Assembly (NCBI RefSeq): GCF_037969875.1
Contig: NZ_CP150218.1
Location: 6,944,001 to 7,008,000 of the forward strand
DNA length: 64,000 nt
Direction of reading: 5' to 3'
DNA from: Paenibacillus sp. FSL R7-0337
GTDB lineage: Bacteria > Bacillota > Bacilli > Paenibacillales > Paenibacillaceae
Shown: positions 27,044 to 35,530 of the stretch, one piece after another
Position numbering within the stretch: the first letter of the stretch is position 1
Layout of the letters: each line of letters opens with the position of its first letter
Notes under the pieces: generated by a model
Seen by the model: the letters and a program-made list of their open reading frames with translations, nothing else
Databases searched by the model: none
Told to the model about the DNA's origin: nothing
Translations under genes and position numbers: made by a program

Positions 27044-27532
27044 TTGAGAACAATCGCTGTGTCCATTCTGATCGCTGTGATGCTGTCCATCCTGATTGCA
27101 CCGCTGACAGAAGTGTTCAACATTTCACGCGAGCAGATTGTACTGAGTACGGCGCTTAATAATGCGCTGCGCTCAGCGAAGGACCGGAGCCTGGTCTATG
27201 AGAAGCTGCGGGGCCTGGACGCGGAGGTGGATGAAGAACGTTTCGCGGAGTACTTCGCTGAAGCGTTTGGTGCAGCGATGAAAGCCGGGCTTACAAGCAA
27301 CGATGGAGGTCAGCTAACCTTCGCAGGGGAGCAGCAGGCGATACAGGTAACCCTTGAATTTAGACATGAGCCTGAGGCATGGAATGGGCGGGAAACTACT
27401 GAAGTGCATGTCCTGGCGGAAGTACCTTATGTGTTCAAGACAAGATATTTACGCCTGGCCCGGGAAGCCGGGCAGGATGTGGATTTCGTCATGACAGGCG
27501 AGCGGATGACCGTACTCTCTGTGAAGAACTAG
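27044..27532 (+). CDS. Single-pass pseudopilin-like protein
   Basis: 162 residues from a TTG at 27044, with GAAGGA just upstream. An N-terminal hydrophobic helix (TIAVSILIAVMLSILIAPL) leads into a helical segment with ISREQIVLSTALNNALRSAK, then a beta-rich end. Similar in plan to the preceding gene, so probably another minor pilin-like subunit. The short spacing on both sides places it in the operon. Confidence 0.6.
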   Translation: MRTIAVSILIAVMLSILIAPLTEVFNISREQIVLSTALNNALRSAKDRSLVYEKLRGLDAEVDEERFAEYFAEAFGAAMKAGLTSNDGGQLTFAGEQQAIQVTLEFRHEPEAWNGRETTEVHVLAEVPYVFKTRYLRLAREAGQDVDFVMTGERMTVLSVKN

Positions 27533-27553
27533 GGAACGGAGGATAGGATTCTT

Positions 27554-27790
27554 ATGGAATATGTGATGGTTACGCTGAAGGCAGGAATGGTGGAAGCTGA
27601 TCTGAAGCTGCCCTCGGAAATCCCGGTATCTGAACTGCTGGAGATGCTGGAGGAGCCGCTTGCGCTGAAGAAGCCGCAGAGAGGGAGACTGCAGGCAGAG
27701 CCGCTGGGCCGTATTCTGGAGAGCGCACGTTCACTTGAGGAAGAGGGTGTCAGCCACGGCGCGCTGCTGACGCTGATAGGAGAGGAATGA
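27554..27790 (+). CDS. YukD/EsaB-like ubiquitin-fold protein
   Basis: 78 residues with the compact ubiquitin-like pattern of YukD/EsaB: VMVTLKAGMVEADLKLPSEI, VSELLEMLEEPL and a final SHGALLTLIGEE strand. YukD/EsaB proteins are cytoplasmic regulators of type VII secretion and map next to the EssC ATPase, as here. It lies 21 bases after the last pilin-like gene and five bases before the propeller gene, so it is the point where the Tad-like genes give way to type VII genes. Confidence 0.75.
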   Translation: MEYVMVTLKAGMVEADLKLPSEIPVSELLEMLEEPLALKKPQRGRLQAEPLGRILESARSLEEEGVSHGALLTLIGEE

Positions 27791-27794
27791 CAGC

Positions 27795-28631
27795 ATGAAT
27801 GATAATATTGCAGGCGGCGGACTCCTGTTACAGACTCCGGGTGTGTACTGCATAACGGATCTATGCGGGACGCTGGAACCGGAACCGGGAACTTATCTGT
27901 TGAGCCGGGATGAAGAAGGAGCTGCAAGGCTGCCCGGAATCCTCTGGTTCATGAATGAAGCGGGCGGGTTGCTGTTCGCCAGTGACCAGAGCCGTGGTAA
28001 TGCCTTGTGCAGAGTGGATACGGGAACGCTGGAGCTGAAAGTACTGCTGCATGAGCCTTGCCGCGAGATCAGGCTCAGAGCAGGCTGGCTGTTTTACATT
28101 AATGAAAAGGATGGAAGATTGTACCGTTGTCTGCCGGACGGACGCAAGACCGAATGCCTTACGGACAGTGTGGTGCAGTGCTATACGATCTTGGGAGAAC
28201 AGCTCTATTATGCTTGCGCACAAGGTATTTACAGTTGTCCATTGGAGGGTAACCGCTCTACCCGGCTGACTGAGGGAGGCGCTGCTTATCTGCAAACTTG
28301 CGGAGCGCGGCTCCTGTATGCGGATCTGATGAATGGACATGCCTTGACGCTGCTTGATCCGCTGTCCGGTGAGCGGGAAGCCTACCCGGACCTGATTCCG
28401 CTCAGTATGATCAGCGAAGGTGGTTACATCTACTGCTGCAATGCGGGCAATGACGGATCGATCTATAGGCTGGATCTGAAGTCTGGTGAGAGCCTGCGCA
28501 TTTATGGAGAGCGTGCGGACCGCGTGCATAAGGCAGACGGGCAACTGTTCTTCATTCATCAAGAGCTGTGGTACACCATGCCAATGTCAGGCGGACAAGC
28601 GGTTCGCTTTCAGGCAGACAGAAGTCGTTAA
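27795..28631 (+). CDS. Beta-propeller-like protein, DUF5050-type
   Basis: 278 residues, no signal peptide or membrane segment. It has repeated strands with phrases such as GILWFMNEAGGLLFASDQ, RAGWLFYINEKDGRLYRCLP, LGEQLYYACAQGIYSC, GGYIYCCNAGNDGSIYRLDL and DGQLFFIHQELWYT, the pattern of DUF5050-like propellers. Its place between the YukD-like gene and the EssC ATPase suggests a cytoplasmic adaptor of the secretion machine. No such part is standard in Bacillus type VII loci, so the role is open. Confidence 0.65.
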   Translation: MNDNIAGGGLLLQTPGVYCITDLCGTLEPEPGTYLLSRDEEGAARLPGILWFMNEAGGLLFASDQSRGNALCRVDTGTLELKVLLHEPCREIRLRAGWLFYINEKDGRLYRCLPDGRKTECLTDSVVQCYTILGEQLYYACAQGIYSCPLEGNRSTRLTEGGAAYLQTCGARLLYADLMNGHALTLLDPLSGEREAYPDLIPLSMISEGGYIYCCNAGNDGSIYRLDLKSGESLRIYGERADRVHKADGQLFFIHQELWYTMPMSGGQAVRFQADRSR

Positions 28632-28643
28632 GGGGGGATGAAG

Positions 28644-31600
28644 ATGGCAAAAGTATACGAATTCAGCCGCCAGCCCAGATTTTTGCCGGATATGCCTGGC
28701 GGTGAACTGGAAATTCCTAATCCTCCACATGCCTATGCTAAACCGGAGATCGCTTGGATGGCCCTGCTGGTGCCCCCTGCCGTAATGCTCGTCATTACCG
28801 TGCTGCTGGCACTGACAGCCCAGTCTATGTATATGATGCTCTCCATTGCCATGACGGTAACCACGCTTCTGTTCTCCTTCACGGGTGCAGCGTCGCAGAT
28901 TCGTAAGTATAACCGGCAGAAGAAGGAGCGGGAGCAGAAGTATCTGCAATATATTGCAGATGTCCGTGCCGAGCTGTCCCTGGCCCGGACACAGCAGAGC
29001 AAGGCGCTGCACGAGATGAACCCGGAGCCTGAAGCCTGTCTGCATCGACTTCAGCAGCATGACAGCAAGCTGTGGGAACGGACGCCGGTTCACCAGGATT
29101 TTCTCTCCTTGCGGCTGGGGGTAGGCAGTGTGCCGTCCGCCTTACGTATCATATACAACAAGCAGGCAGTCGTGCTGGAGAATGACCCGCTGCTGATGGA
29201 GCCGCACCGGCTGGCGCTGGAGTTCGCCAAGGTTCCTGATGCACCGGTTACGGTTAACCTGCTGGAAGCTGAAATTTGCGGCCTCGCAGGAGAGGCAGAG
29301 CGAACCCGGCATCTGCTACAGCAAATGGTCCTGCAGCTGGTGACGCATCACGGATACGATGATGTGAAGCTCGTGCTGCTGGTGCCGGAGGAACGTGTTC
29401 AAGATTGGAGCTGGCTTAAGCATCTGCCCCATGTGTGGAATGAGGATTTCACCACCCGTTACCTGCTCTGCGGCCGGCCGATGGCCCACCCTGTGCTGGG
29501 TGAATTACAGGGGATTCTGAGGGAAAGGGAGCTGCGCACGGTGCCCGGGAGTTTGCATCCGCATTATGTCTTTATCATTGAAGATCCTTCGCTGCTTGAG
29601 AATGAACCTATCTACAATTATCTCTATAACGGGAATTCCCGGCTTGGCGTATCCTCGATGTTCATTGCAGCCAATAAAGCCTATCTTCCGATGAACAGCC
29701 GCGTAGTGATCCATATGAACAGCAAGAGTGCCGAACTCGCGGACAAAATATCGGGAGTCAAGCTGACCTTCTTGCCCGATCAGGTGAATACGAGAACGCT
29801 TGAACAGTCGGCCCGTAAGCTGGCCCCTCTGCGTCTGCGGTCTACGGGAGCAGCGTTTGCTCTTCCTGCTTCGGTCACACTGCTGGACATGCTGGGGGTC
29901 CGTACCGTGGAGGAATTGGATTTCCCGTCCATTTGGAGCCGCAACAAGACGTTCAGGGGAATGAGTGTCCCTATCGGTGTACGCGCAGGCGGAACCGCAT
30001 TTCGTCTGGATCTGCATGAGAGCGGGCATGGCCCCCACGGCCTGGTTGCCGGGACCACGGGTTCAGGCAAAAGCGAGCTGCTTCAGAGCCTGATTATTTC
30101 GCTGGCGACCCACTATCATCCGCATGACCTGGTCTTTGTCCTGATTGACTACAAAGGCGGCGGGATGGCCGACGTATTCCAGGGACTTCCTCATCTGGTG
30201 GGGACGATTACCAACCTGGGCGGGAATGAGACGAACCGGGCGCTGCTCTCCATCAAAAGCGAGCTGCTGCGCCGCCAGCGGCTGTTCGCCGAACAAGGGG
30301 TCAACAATATCGACCGCTATCAGAAGCTGTATCATAACGGAGGAATGGAACGCGGCATGATGCCTATCCCGCATCTGATCATGATTGCCGATGAATTCGC
30401 GGAGCTGAAGCAGGATCAGCCCGACTTCATGAAGGAATTGGTCAGTGCCGCGAGAGTAGGCCGAAGCCTGGGGGTACATCTGATCCTGGCTACGCAGAAG
30501 CCGGCAGGAATCGTGGATGATCAGATCTGGAGCAATGCGAAATTCAAAATATGCCTGAAGGTCCAGGATGAAGCGGACAGCAAGGATGTCATTAAGCGTC
30601 CGGATGCGGCCATGATCAAGGAGCCGGGGCGGGCGTTCATCCAGGTGGGGAATGACGAGATCTTTGAGATGTTCCAGTCGGCTTACTCTGGAGCGATGTA
30701 TGATCCTGGCAACGTGCAAAGGCATCACCTCCGGCACAAACGCATTTACCGGCTGCAGCTCAACGGCAAACAGGAGCAGATCTATCCGCTGGATGAAGAG
30801 AAGCTGCCTGAGATGGAGGTGCCAAGCCAACTGGAGAGCGTGGTCAAATCGCTGGCAGCTTCTGCCCGGAGCGCAGACATTCACCCGCTCCCCGGACCCT
30901 GGCATCCTCCGCTGCCTGAATCGGTACATTTAGCGGAATTGTATAAGGCTGGCGGGGGCTGGAAGGAAGCTGGCGGCTGGCCGGCAGTCCAGGAGACGCT
31001 GAGCATCCCCGTCGGACTTGTAGATGACCCGCGCGGGCAAAGGCAGGAAGCGTTGATGCTTGATTTGGCCGGGGAAGGTAATCTCTTCATCTACGGGGCG
31101 CCAGGCACGGGCAAAACGGTGCTGCTGAGAACCTTATGCTTGTCAGCGGCGTACCGGTATTCACCAGATGACGTACATTTATACTTAATGGATTGCGGAG
31201 GCTCTTCGTTCAAAGCGCTTGAAGCGCTGCCCCATTGCGGGGGCGTGATGACGCTGGAGCAGGAGAAGACTATTCTCCAGTTCACTAAATTCCTGTTTCG
31301 CACCATGAATGAGCGCAAGCGGATTTTTGAAGACAGCGGGGCGGACGGCTTTGCCGATTACCGGGCAAGGATCGGCAAGCTGGCGTCAGTGGTGCTTGTG
31401 AGTGACAACTATTTCGCCTTATCGGAGACCTATGAGGAGCTGGATGAGCAGATGGTGGTGCTGGCGCGGGAAGGGACCAAATATGGAATCTATATGGTGG
31501 TTACGGCTACCAATGCTTCGCTTGTACGCTATAAATTCGCTATCAATTTCAAGAATGCCATCAGCCTGCAGATGACAGAGAAAAGCGAATATGAAATGAT

Positions 31601-32537
31601 TGTCGGCCGCACGGAAGGACTGGAGCCATCACGCGCTGGCGGCCGGGGACTTGTGCGCGGTAAGCCTCCGCTGGAGTTCCAGACGGCATTGCCGCTCCTG
31701 CCAGAGCAGAAGCATGGAGGAGTGGAGCAGTGGATACTTCACCTGCGTAAACAGGCAGACACCGGCCTGTTAACGGAAGCACCGCGGATTCCGGTGATGC
31801 CGGCTTCCATTGATATCCGTAAGCTGAATGAGGCTTGTGCACTGCCGGAAGGGCGGCTGGCGATTGGACTATCAGATAACGACCTTCAGCCTGCCGTCCT
31901 GGATCTGGACACAACACCTATTGTCATGGTAGCCGGAGATCCCATGTCCGGTAAAAGCACACTGCTGGTGTCATGGATCACACAGCTTCTTAATCGGTCT
32001 GAGAAGAGCGTTATCTATGCGCTTGATTCAGGGAGTATGGGAATTTACAGTGTGCTAGGGCAGCCTGGTGTAACGGATTTGGCAGCCGTAGATGATATGT
32101 ATGCCTTCGCAGAAGAAATCAAGAATGAGCTTGAGGGCAGACGCCGCTCCCTGCTGGAGGTCAAGAGCAGCGGCGGTGCAGCCGAAGAGCTGTTTGCCTC
32201 ATGGCCGCGTATCGTCTTCGTCATTGACCGGCTTACGGAGTTCACGAATGGTGACCTCTATGCCTTGAAAGAATTGCTGGAACGAATGGTAAAGCAGGAA
32301 CGGGCGCTTAAGGTTGCCGTTATTGCCGGAGATAACACCTTCGAGCTGGCCGGGAACTGGGACGGACTCGGGAAGGCAATCCGCGAGGAACAATGCGGCA
32401 TTCAGCTGGGCAGCCTGAAGGATCAGAATCTGTTCAACGTCCGGTTGCCTTACGGTGAGAAGGAGAAGGAGCTGGAGCCGGGCGATGGCTACCTGATTCT
32501 GAAGAATAAATACTCGGGTATTCGTACGGCTACTTAG
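28644..32537 (+). CDS. Type VII secretion FtsK/SpoIIIE ATPase, EssC/EccC family
   Basis: 1297 residues. Two membrane helices at about 38-60 and 62-82 are followed by three FtsK-like ATPase modules: Walker A AGTTGSGKSE (about 470) with LIMIADEFAEL, YGAPGTGKTV (about 816), and AGDPMSGKST (about 1096). It is the motor that recognises WXG100-type substrates and drives export. Firmicutes EssC normally starts with two FHA domains; here the helices begin within 40 residues and no FHA is present, a layout closer to actinobacterial EccC. The second module lacks a clear Glu in its Walker B (LVSDNYFALSE). The ATG at 28644 is six bases after AAGGGGGG; an ATG two codons earlier abuts it. Confidence 0.93.
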   Translation: MAKVYEFSRQPRFLPDMPGGELEIPNPPHAYAKPEIAWMALLVPPAVMLVITVLLALTAQSMYMMLSIAMTVTTLLFSFTGAASQIRKYNRQKKEREQKYLQYIADVRAELSLARTQQSKALHEMNPEPEACLHRLQQHDSKLWERTPVHQDFLSLRLGVGSVPSALRIIYNKQAVVLENDPLLMEPHRLALEFAKVPDAPVTVNLLEAEICGLAGEAERTRHLLQQMVLQLVTHHGYDDVKLVLLVPEERVQDWSWLKHLPHVWNEDFTTRYLLCGRPMAHPVLGELQGILRERELRTVPGSLHPHYVFIIEDPSLLENEPIYNYLYNGNSRLGVSSMFIAANKAYLPMNSRVVIHMNSKSAELADKISGVKLTFLPDQVNTRTLEQSARKLAPLRLRSTGAAFALPASVTLLDMLGVRTVEELDFPSIWSRNKTFRGMSVPIGVRAGGTAFRLDLHESGHGPHGLVAGTTGSGKSELLQSLIISLATHYHPHDLVFVLIDYKGGGMADVFQGLPHLVGTITNLGGNETNRALLSIKSELLRRQRLFAEQGVNNIDRYQKLYHNGGMERGMMPIPHLIMIADEFAELKQDQPDFMKELVSAARVGRSLGVHLILATQKPAGIVDDQIWSNAKFKICLKVQDEADSKDVIKRPDAAMIKEPGRAFIQVGNDEIFEMFQSAYSGAMYDPGNVQRHHLRHKRIYRLQLNGKQEQIYPLDEEKLPEMEVPSQLESVVKSLAASARSADIHPLPGPWHPPLPESVHLAELYKAGGGWKEAGGWPAVQETLSIPVGLVDDPRGQRQEALMLDLAGEGNLFIYGAPGTGKTVLLRTLCLSAAYRYSPDDVHLYLMDCGGSSFKALEALPHCGGVMTLEQEKTILQFTKFLFRTMNERKRIFEDSGADGFADYRARIGKLASVVLVSDNYFALSETYEELDEQMVVLAREGTKYGIYMVVTATNASLVRYKFAINFKNAISLQMTEKSEYEMIVGRTEGLEPSRAGGRGLVRGKPPLEFQTALPLLPEQKHGGVEQWILHLRKQADTGLLTEAPRIPVMPASIDIRKLNEACALPEGRLAIGLSDNDLQPAVLDLDTTPIVMVAGDPMSGKSTLLVSWITQLLNRSEKSVIYALDSGSMGIYSVLGQPGVTDLAAVDDMYAFAEEIKNELEGRRRSLLEVKSSGGAAEELFASWPRIVFVIDRLTEFTNGDLYALKELLERMVKQERALKVAVIAGDNTFELAGNWDGLGKAIREEQCGIQLGSLKDQNLFNVRLPYGEKEKELEPGDGYLILKNKYSGIRTAT

Positions 32538-32572
32538 GGCCTTCGAATGACCCATTTGAGGAGGTGAGCTTG

Positions 32573-32899
32573 TTGCCTACGCCGCAAGAAATCCGCCGGC
32601 AGTCAGGAAATGTAAGCAGTGCGGCGGAGGATATCCGCCGGGAGCAGAGTAAGAATGACAGCAGTGCCGCTCAGAGCAGCAGCTGGTGGAAGGGCGGAGC
32701 CGGGGATACTTACCGCAGCGAGTATCAGGAGATTACCCGGGATGTAACCCGTTTGCTTGGACATATGCGGGAGCTGCAGAATCAGCTGCAGGTCCTGGCG
32801 GGCGCTGTTCAGCGGGCTGACGATGAACGCAGGGCGAGGGCGAAGGCCGAAGAAGAGGCCCGCCGCGCGCTGGCCGCAGCCGCTGCGAGGAAGAAGTAA
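32573..32899 (+). CDS. WXG100-like protein
   Basis: About 108 residues. Two helices flank SSSWWKGGAGDTYRSEY, a W-x-G hairpin of WXG100 (ESAT-6-like) secretion substrates. The tail RADDERRARAKAEEEARRAL is a long charged, alanine-rich helix, longer than in a typical WXG100 protein. Start choice is uncertain: TTG at 32573 or 32570, or GTG at 32564, all near GAGGAGG. It is probably a structural partner or substrate of the neighbouring ATPase and forms a pair with the next gene. Confidence 0.8.
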   Translation: MPTPQEIRRQSGNVSSAAEDIRREQSKNDSSAAQSSSWWKGGAGDTYRSEYQEITRDVTRLLGHMRELQNQLQVLAGAVQRADDERRARAKAEEEARRALAAAAARKK

Positions 32900-32932
32900 C
32901 GGCAATAGATTCCACGAAGGGAGGTGAATCGA

Positions 32933-33223
32933 ATGGTGAAACAGGTATTCAGTCCTGAGCAGGCTAGAAGTGTTGCCAGTTCCATTAAGGCTAAAGGCCA
33001 AAGTGCTAAAGATATCATCAACAAGCTGGATAGTGAAATTAAAGCTGCTGAAGCATGGTGGCAAGGTGAATCCTCCAAGGCCTTCATTGAGGAATTCAAT
33101 CAGTTGAAGCCGTCGCTCGACAAGCTGGTCGAGTGTGTGAATGGCATCAGTATGCAATTGAATAAGGTTGCAGAGATCAAAGAACAAAGCGATCGCGATA
33201 TTGCCAGCCAGCTTCGCAGATAG
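32933..33223 (+). CDS. WXG100-like protein
   Basis: 96 residues, ATG at 32933 eight bases after GGGAGG. Helix-hairpin-helix with AEAWWQGESSKAFIEEF at the turn, matching the W-x-G motif. It lies 33 bases after the first WXG100-like gene; such pairs often form heterodimers that the type VII ATPase exports. Confidence 0.85.
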   Translation: MVKQVFSPEQARSVASSIKAKGQSAKDIINKLDSEIKAAEAWWQGESSKAFIEEFNQLKPSLDKLVECVNGISMQLNKVAEIKEQSDRDIASQLRR

Positions 33224-33249
33224 AAGCAGGCGGAATATAGGTATAGGCG

Positions 33250-33271
33250 GCCGGAAGCTTAGGCTTCCGGC
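33250..33271 (+). other. Intra-operon hairpin
   Basis: GCCGGAAGC at 33250-33258 pairs with GCTTCCGGC at 33263-33271 around a four-base loop. There is no T run, so it is unlikely to be a full terminator; it may protect the WXG100 message or lower expression downstream. Confidence 0.6.
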
Positions 33272-33367
33272 GCGGCTATGCTTGTCATACATAACTTCAG
33301 CATACCAGACCTCATGAAAGTGATGGTTCAGATATAGAAGTGAAGCAGGCGGAAGGAGGCCGGGACA

Positions 33368-35482
33368 GTGTCGCAAGAGGTTGACCGTACAAGGCTGACT
33401 GAGCTGTCGGCCGGCTTGAAGCGGATGGGCCGGGAGATCAGCGGGAGCAGCAATATGCAGAAGGCAGCAGGCCAGGCTGCTGCAAGAACCCGCGAACGAT
33501 ATACAGAAGGTTATGTGCAGTCTGCTGTCTATGGTGTGGAGAACCTGCTTAAGCAAATCAATTCGCTGGCGGGAACGCTCTCCACTGAGCTGGACCGCAA
33601 AGCGGCTGCGCTCATCTGGGCAGCAGATCAGTATCAGCGGGAAGAGAAGCAGTCTACCATCAGGGTGGAGCGAATATCTGTCATAAAGCAGAGTGCACCC
33701 GGTATTTCCCAGAACAAAGGCTCAGCTGCAGCCTCCAAACCGGCAGCTCTGATACTGCCGGAGGGGATCAAAGCACTTGCTTCCAAGCTCTCGTACAACC
33801 CCGATGTCTACAGTAAAGAGGTGCTGCTGCTGCAAAAGCGTCTGACTGAATTAGGGTATCCGCTTGAAGCAGACGGTTATTTCGGCAAGCAGACCAAGCA
33901 GGCTGTAAATGCTTTTAAGAAGAAATATGGACTGGGCAATACAGGCAAGGATGCCGGGATCGTAGGCGAGATGACCTGGCTCTACTTGTTCGGCGTAATT
34001 CAGGGCGGGCTGAAATATAGCCCTCATGTGTACTCCGAGCAGGTGCGGATCATGCAAATCCGGCTGCGTGAGCTTGGCTATGAGGTTACGGTGAATGGCC
34101 GTTTCGACGCCAAGACGAAACAAGCGGTGAATGCGTTTAAGGCCGCTAATCATCTGGGCAATACAGGCGACGTGGCCGGTGTCGTAGGCCCGCACACCTG
34201 GAAGAAGCTGTTCAGTGAGCTGAACCAGGCTGATTCTTCCGCCGGAACGGGCAGCAACACGCTCACGGAGACGCAGCTTACGGACCTGGCGATGGGCGTG
34301 ATTTTTGGCAATGAAGGCAATTACGGTACTGTGGTTCCGGACGACGGCGGCGGCTTGAGTGTCGGGAAAATACAGTGGCACGGCGAACGGGCCAGAGATC
34401 TGATCCTGCTTACCTTCAAGAAAATGAATATCACGCCATCCCAGGGAGACTATGAAGCCAAGCTCAAGAAGCATCTGCCTGCCAGTCTGGCGAAGGATCT
34501 CATCAAGTACGCCAAGCAGGATAAATGGTGGTATACCAGGGTGCTGAGCTTGAAGGAGAAAGAAGCGCTTGCCGCCTTATTGACGACCAAGGCAGGGAAG
34601 AATGCACAGGATGAGCAGGCCCGCAAGGATGTTCAAGTCTATCTGGATAGCGGGGAAAAACTCGGCATTACCGATCCCCAGGCGTTGGTCTATTATGCGG
34701 ATCTTAAGAATCAGTCGCCGCGCGGAGCGAACCGGGTGGTGGAGGCGGTGCTTAAGGCGGGTCTTCCGCTGACGCTCAAGAATATTCATAATGCAGCATT
34801 GAAAGACGAGGTCATGGGCAAATATACCACCCGGCGCAACAACACCTATAAAGAAAGCGCAGCGCTTCAGACTCCCTCCGGGACTCCGCAGCTGCCATCC
34901 AAGCCGAAGCCGGAAGCACCTGACGCTAAGGGCGGTGTAAACGGCGGCAGTACCGGGAATCCCCCTGGTATTGACAAATTTCTTGCAGCCGCCGAGCTGG
35001 AACTGGCTAAGGGCTTCAAGGAGCATGTCCCCAAAGGCAAAACAAGCGGTGACAACAATACGCCTTACGGCAAATGGTATGGGATGAACTACCAGCCCTG
35101 GTGTGCGATGTTCGTCTCTTATATCGCTAATGAAGCCGGAATCCTGGGCAATGTGGTACCCAAATATGCAAGTGTTGAAGCCGGGAGACAATGGTACATC
35201 AAGCAAGGGCGTTATAGTAAACGCTCCTCGGGATACACGCCGAAGGCTGGAGATGTTATCTTTTTTACCCGCAGCGGGCAAAACCATACAGGCATCGTCA
35301 CCGGCTATGACAGCAAGTCCAAAACCGTATACACCATTGAAGGCAATACGAAAGATAGGGTTGCCCGGCGTTCCTATAAGCTTACTGACACCTATATCGT
35401 GGGGTATGGCAAAAATGGCGGAGTTACAGAAGGGCAAACGGACGGCAGCGCAGAATCGGGCAAGGGGCATAGTACGCGGTGA
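33368..35482 (+). CDS. Type VII-linked cell-wall hydrolase (two peptidoglycan-binding domains, lysozyme-like, CHAP)
   Basis: 704 residues from a GTG at 33368, eight bases after GGAGG. Residues 1-100 are a helical domain (YTEGYVQSAVYGVENLLKQI, ALIWAADQYQREE) matching the N-terminus of the three toxins downstream. Two PG_binding_1 modules follow at about 140-205 and 217-285 (LLLQKRLTELGYPLEADGYF, IMQIRLRELGYEVTVNGRF). Next is a lysozyme-like part with a candidate Glu near 314 (FGNEGNYGTVVPDDGGGLSV, KIQWHGERA). The C-terminus is a CHAP amidase/endopeptidase with Cys in QPWCAMFVSYIANEAGI (about 578) and His in GQNHTGIVTGY. It has no signal peptide, so export through the type VII machine via the shared N-terminal domain is likely. 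It would open the wall for the apparatus or act as an effector. Confidence 0.85.
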   Translation: MSQEVDRTRLTELSAGLKRMGREISGSSNMQKAAGQAAARTRERYTEGYVQSAVYGVENLLKQINSLAGTLSTELDRKAAALIWAADQYQREEKQSTIRVERISVIKQSAPGISQNKGSAAASKPAALILPEGIKALASKLSYNPDVYSKEVLLLQKRLTELGYPLEADGYFGKQTKQAVNAFKKKYGLGNTGKDAGIVGEMTWLYLFGVIQGGLKYSPHVYSEQVRIMQIRLRELGYEVTVNGRFDAKTKQAVNAFKAANHLGNTGDVAGVVGPHTWKKLFSELNQADSSAGTGSNTLTETQLTDLAMGVIFGNEGNYGTVVPDDGGGLSVGKIQWHGERARDLILLTFKKMNITPSQGDYEAKLKKHLPASLAKDLIKYAKQDKWWYTRVLSLKEKEALAALLTTKAGKNAQDEQARKDVQVYLDSGEKLGITDPQALVYYADLKNQSPRGANRVVEAVLKAGLPLTLKNIHNAALKDEVMGKYTTRRNNTYKESAALQTPSGTPQLPSKPKPEAPDAKGGVNGGSTGNPPGIDKFLAAAELELAKGFKEHVPKGKTSGDNNTPYGKWYGMNYQPWCAMFVSYIANEAGILGNVVPKYASVEAGRQWYIKQGRYSKRSSGYTPKAGDVIFFTRSGQNHTGIVTGYDSKSKTVYTIEGNTKDRVARRSYKLTDTYIVGYGKNGGVTEGQTDGSAESGKGHSTR

Positions 35483-35530
35483 CAGAAAGTTCAGTAGTAG
35501 CAGTAACTCTTGGAAGGGAGAAATAGCCAT

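Noticed and set aside
30063..30929. 288-codon minus-strand open frame
   Set aside because: Antisense to the first ATPase module of the type VII motor.
33250..33271. Terminator between WXG100 genes and the wall hydrolase
   Set aside because: Good stem but no T run; kept as a hairpin only.
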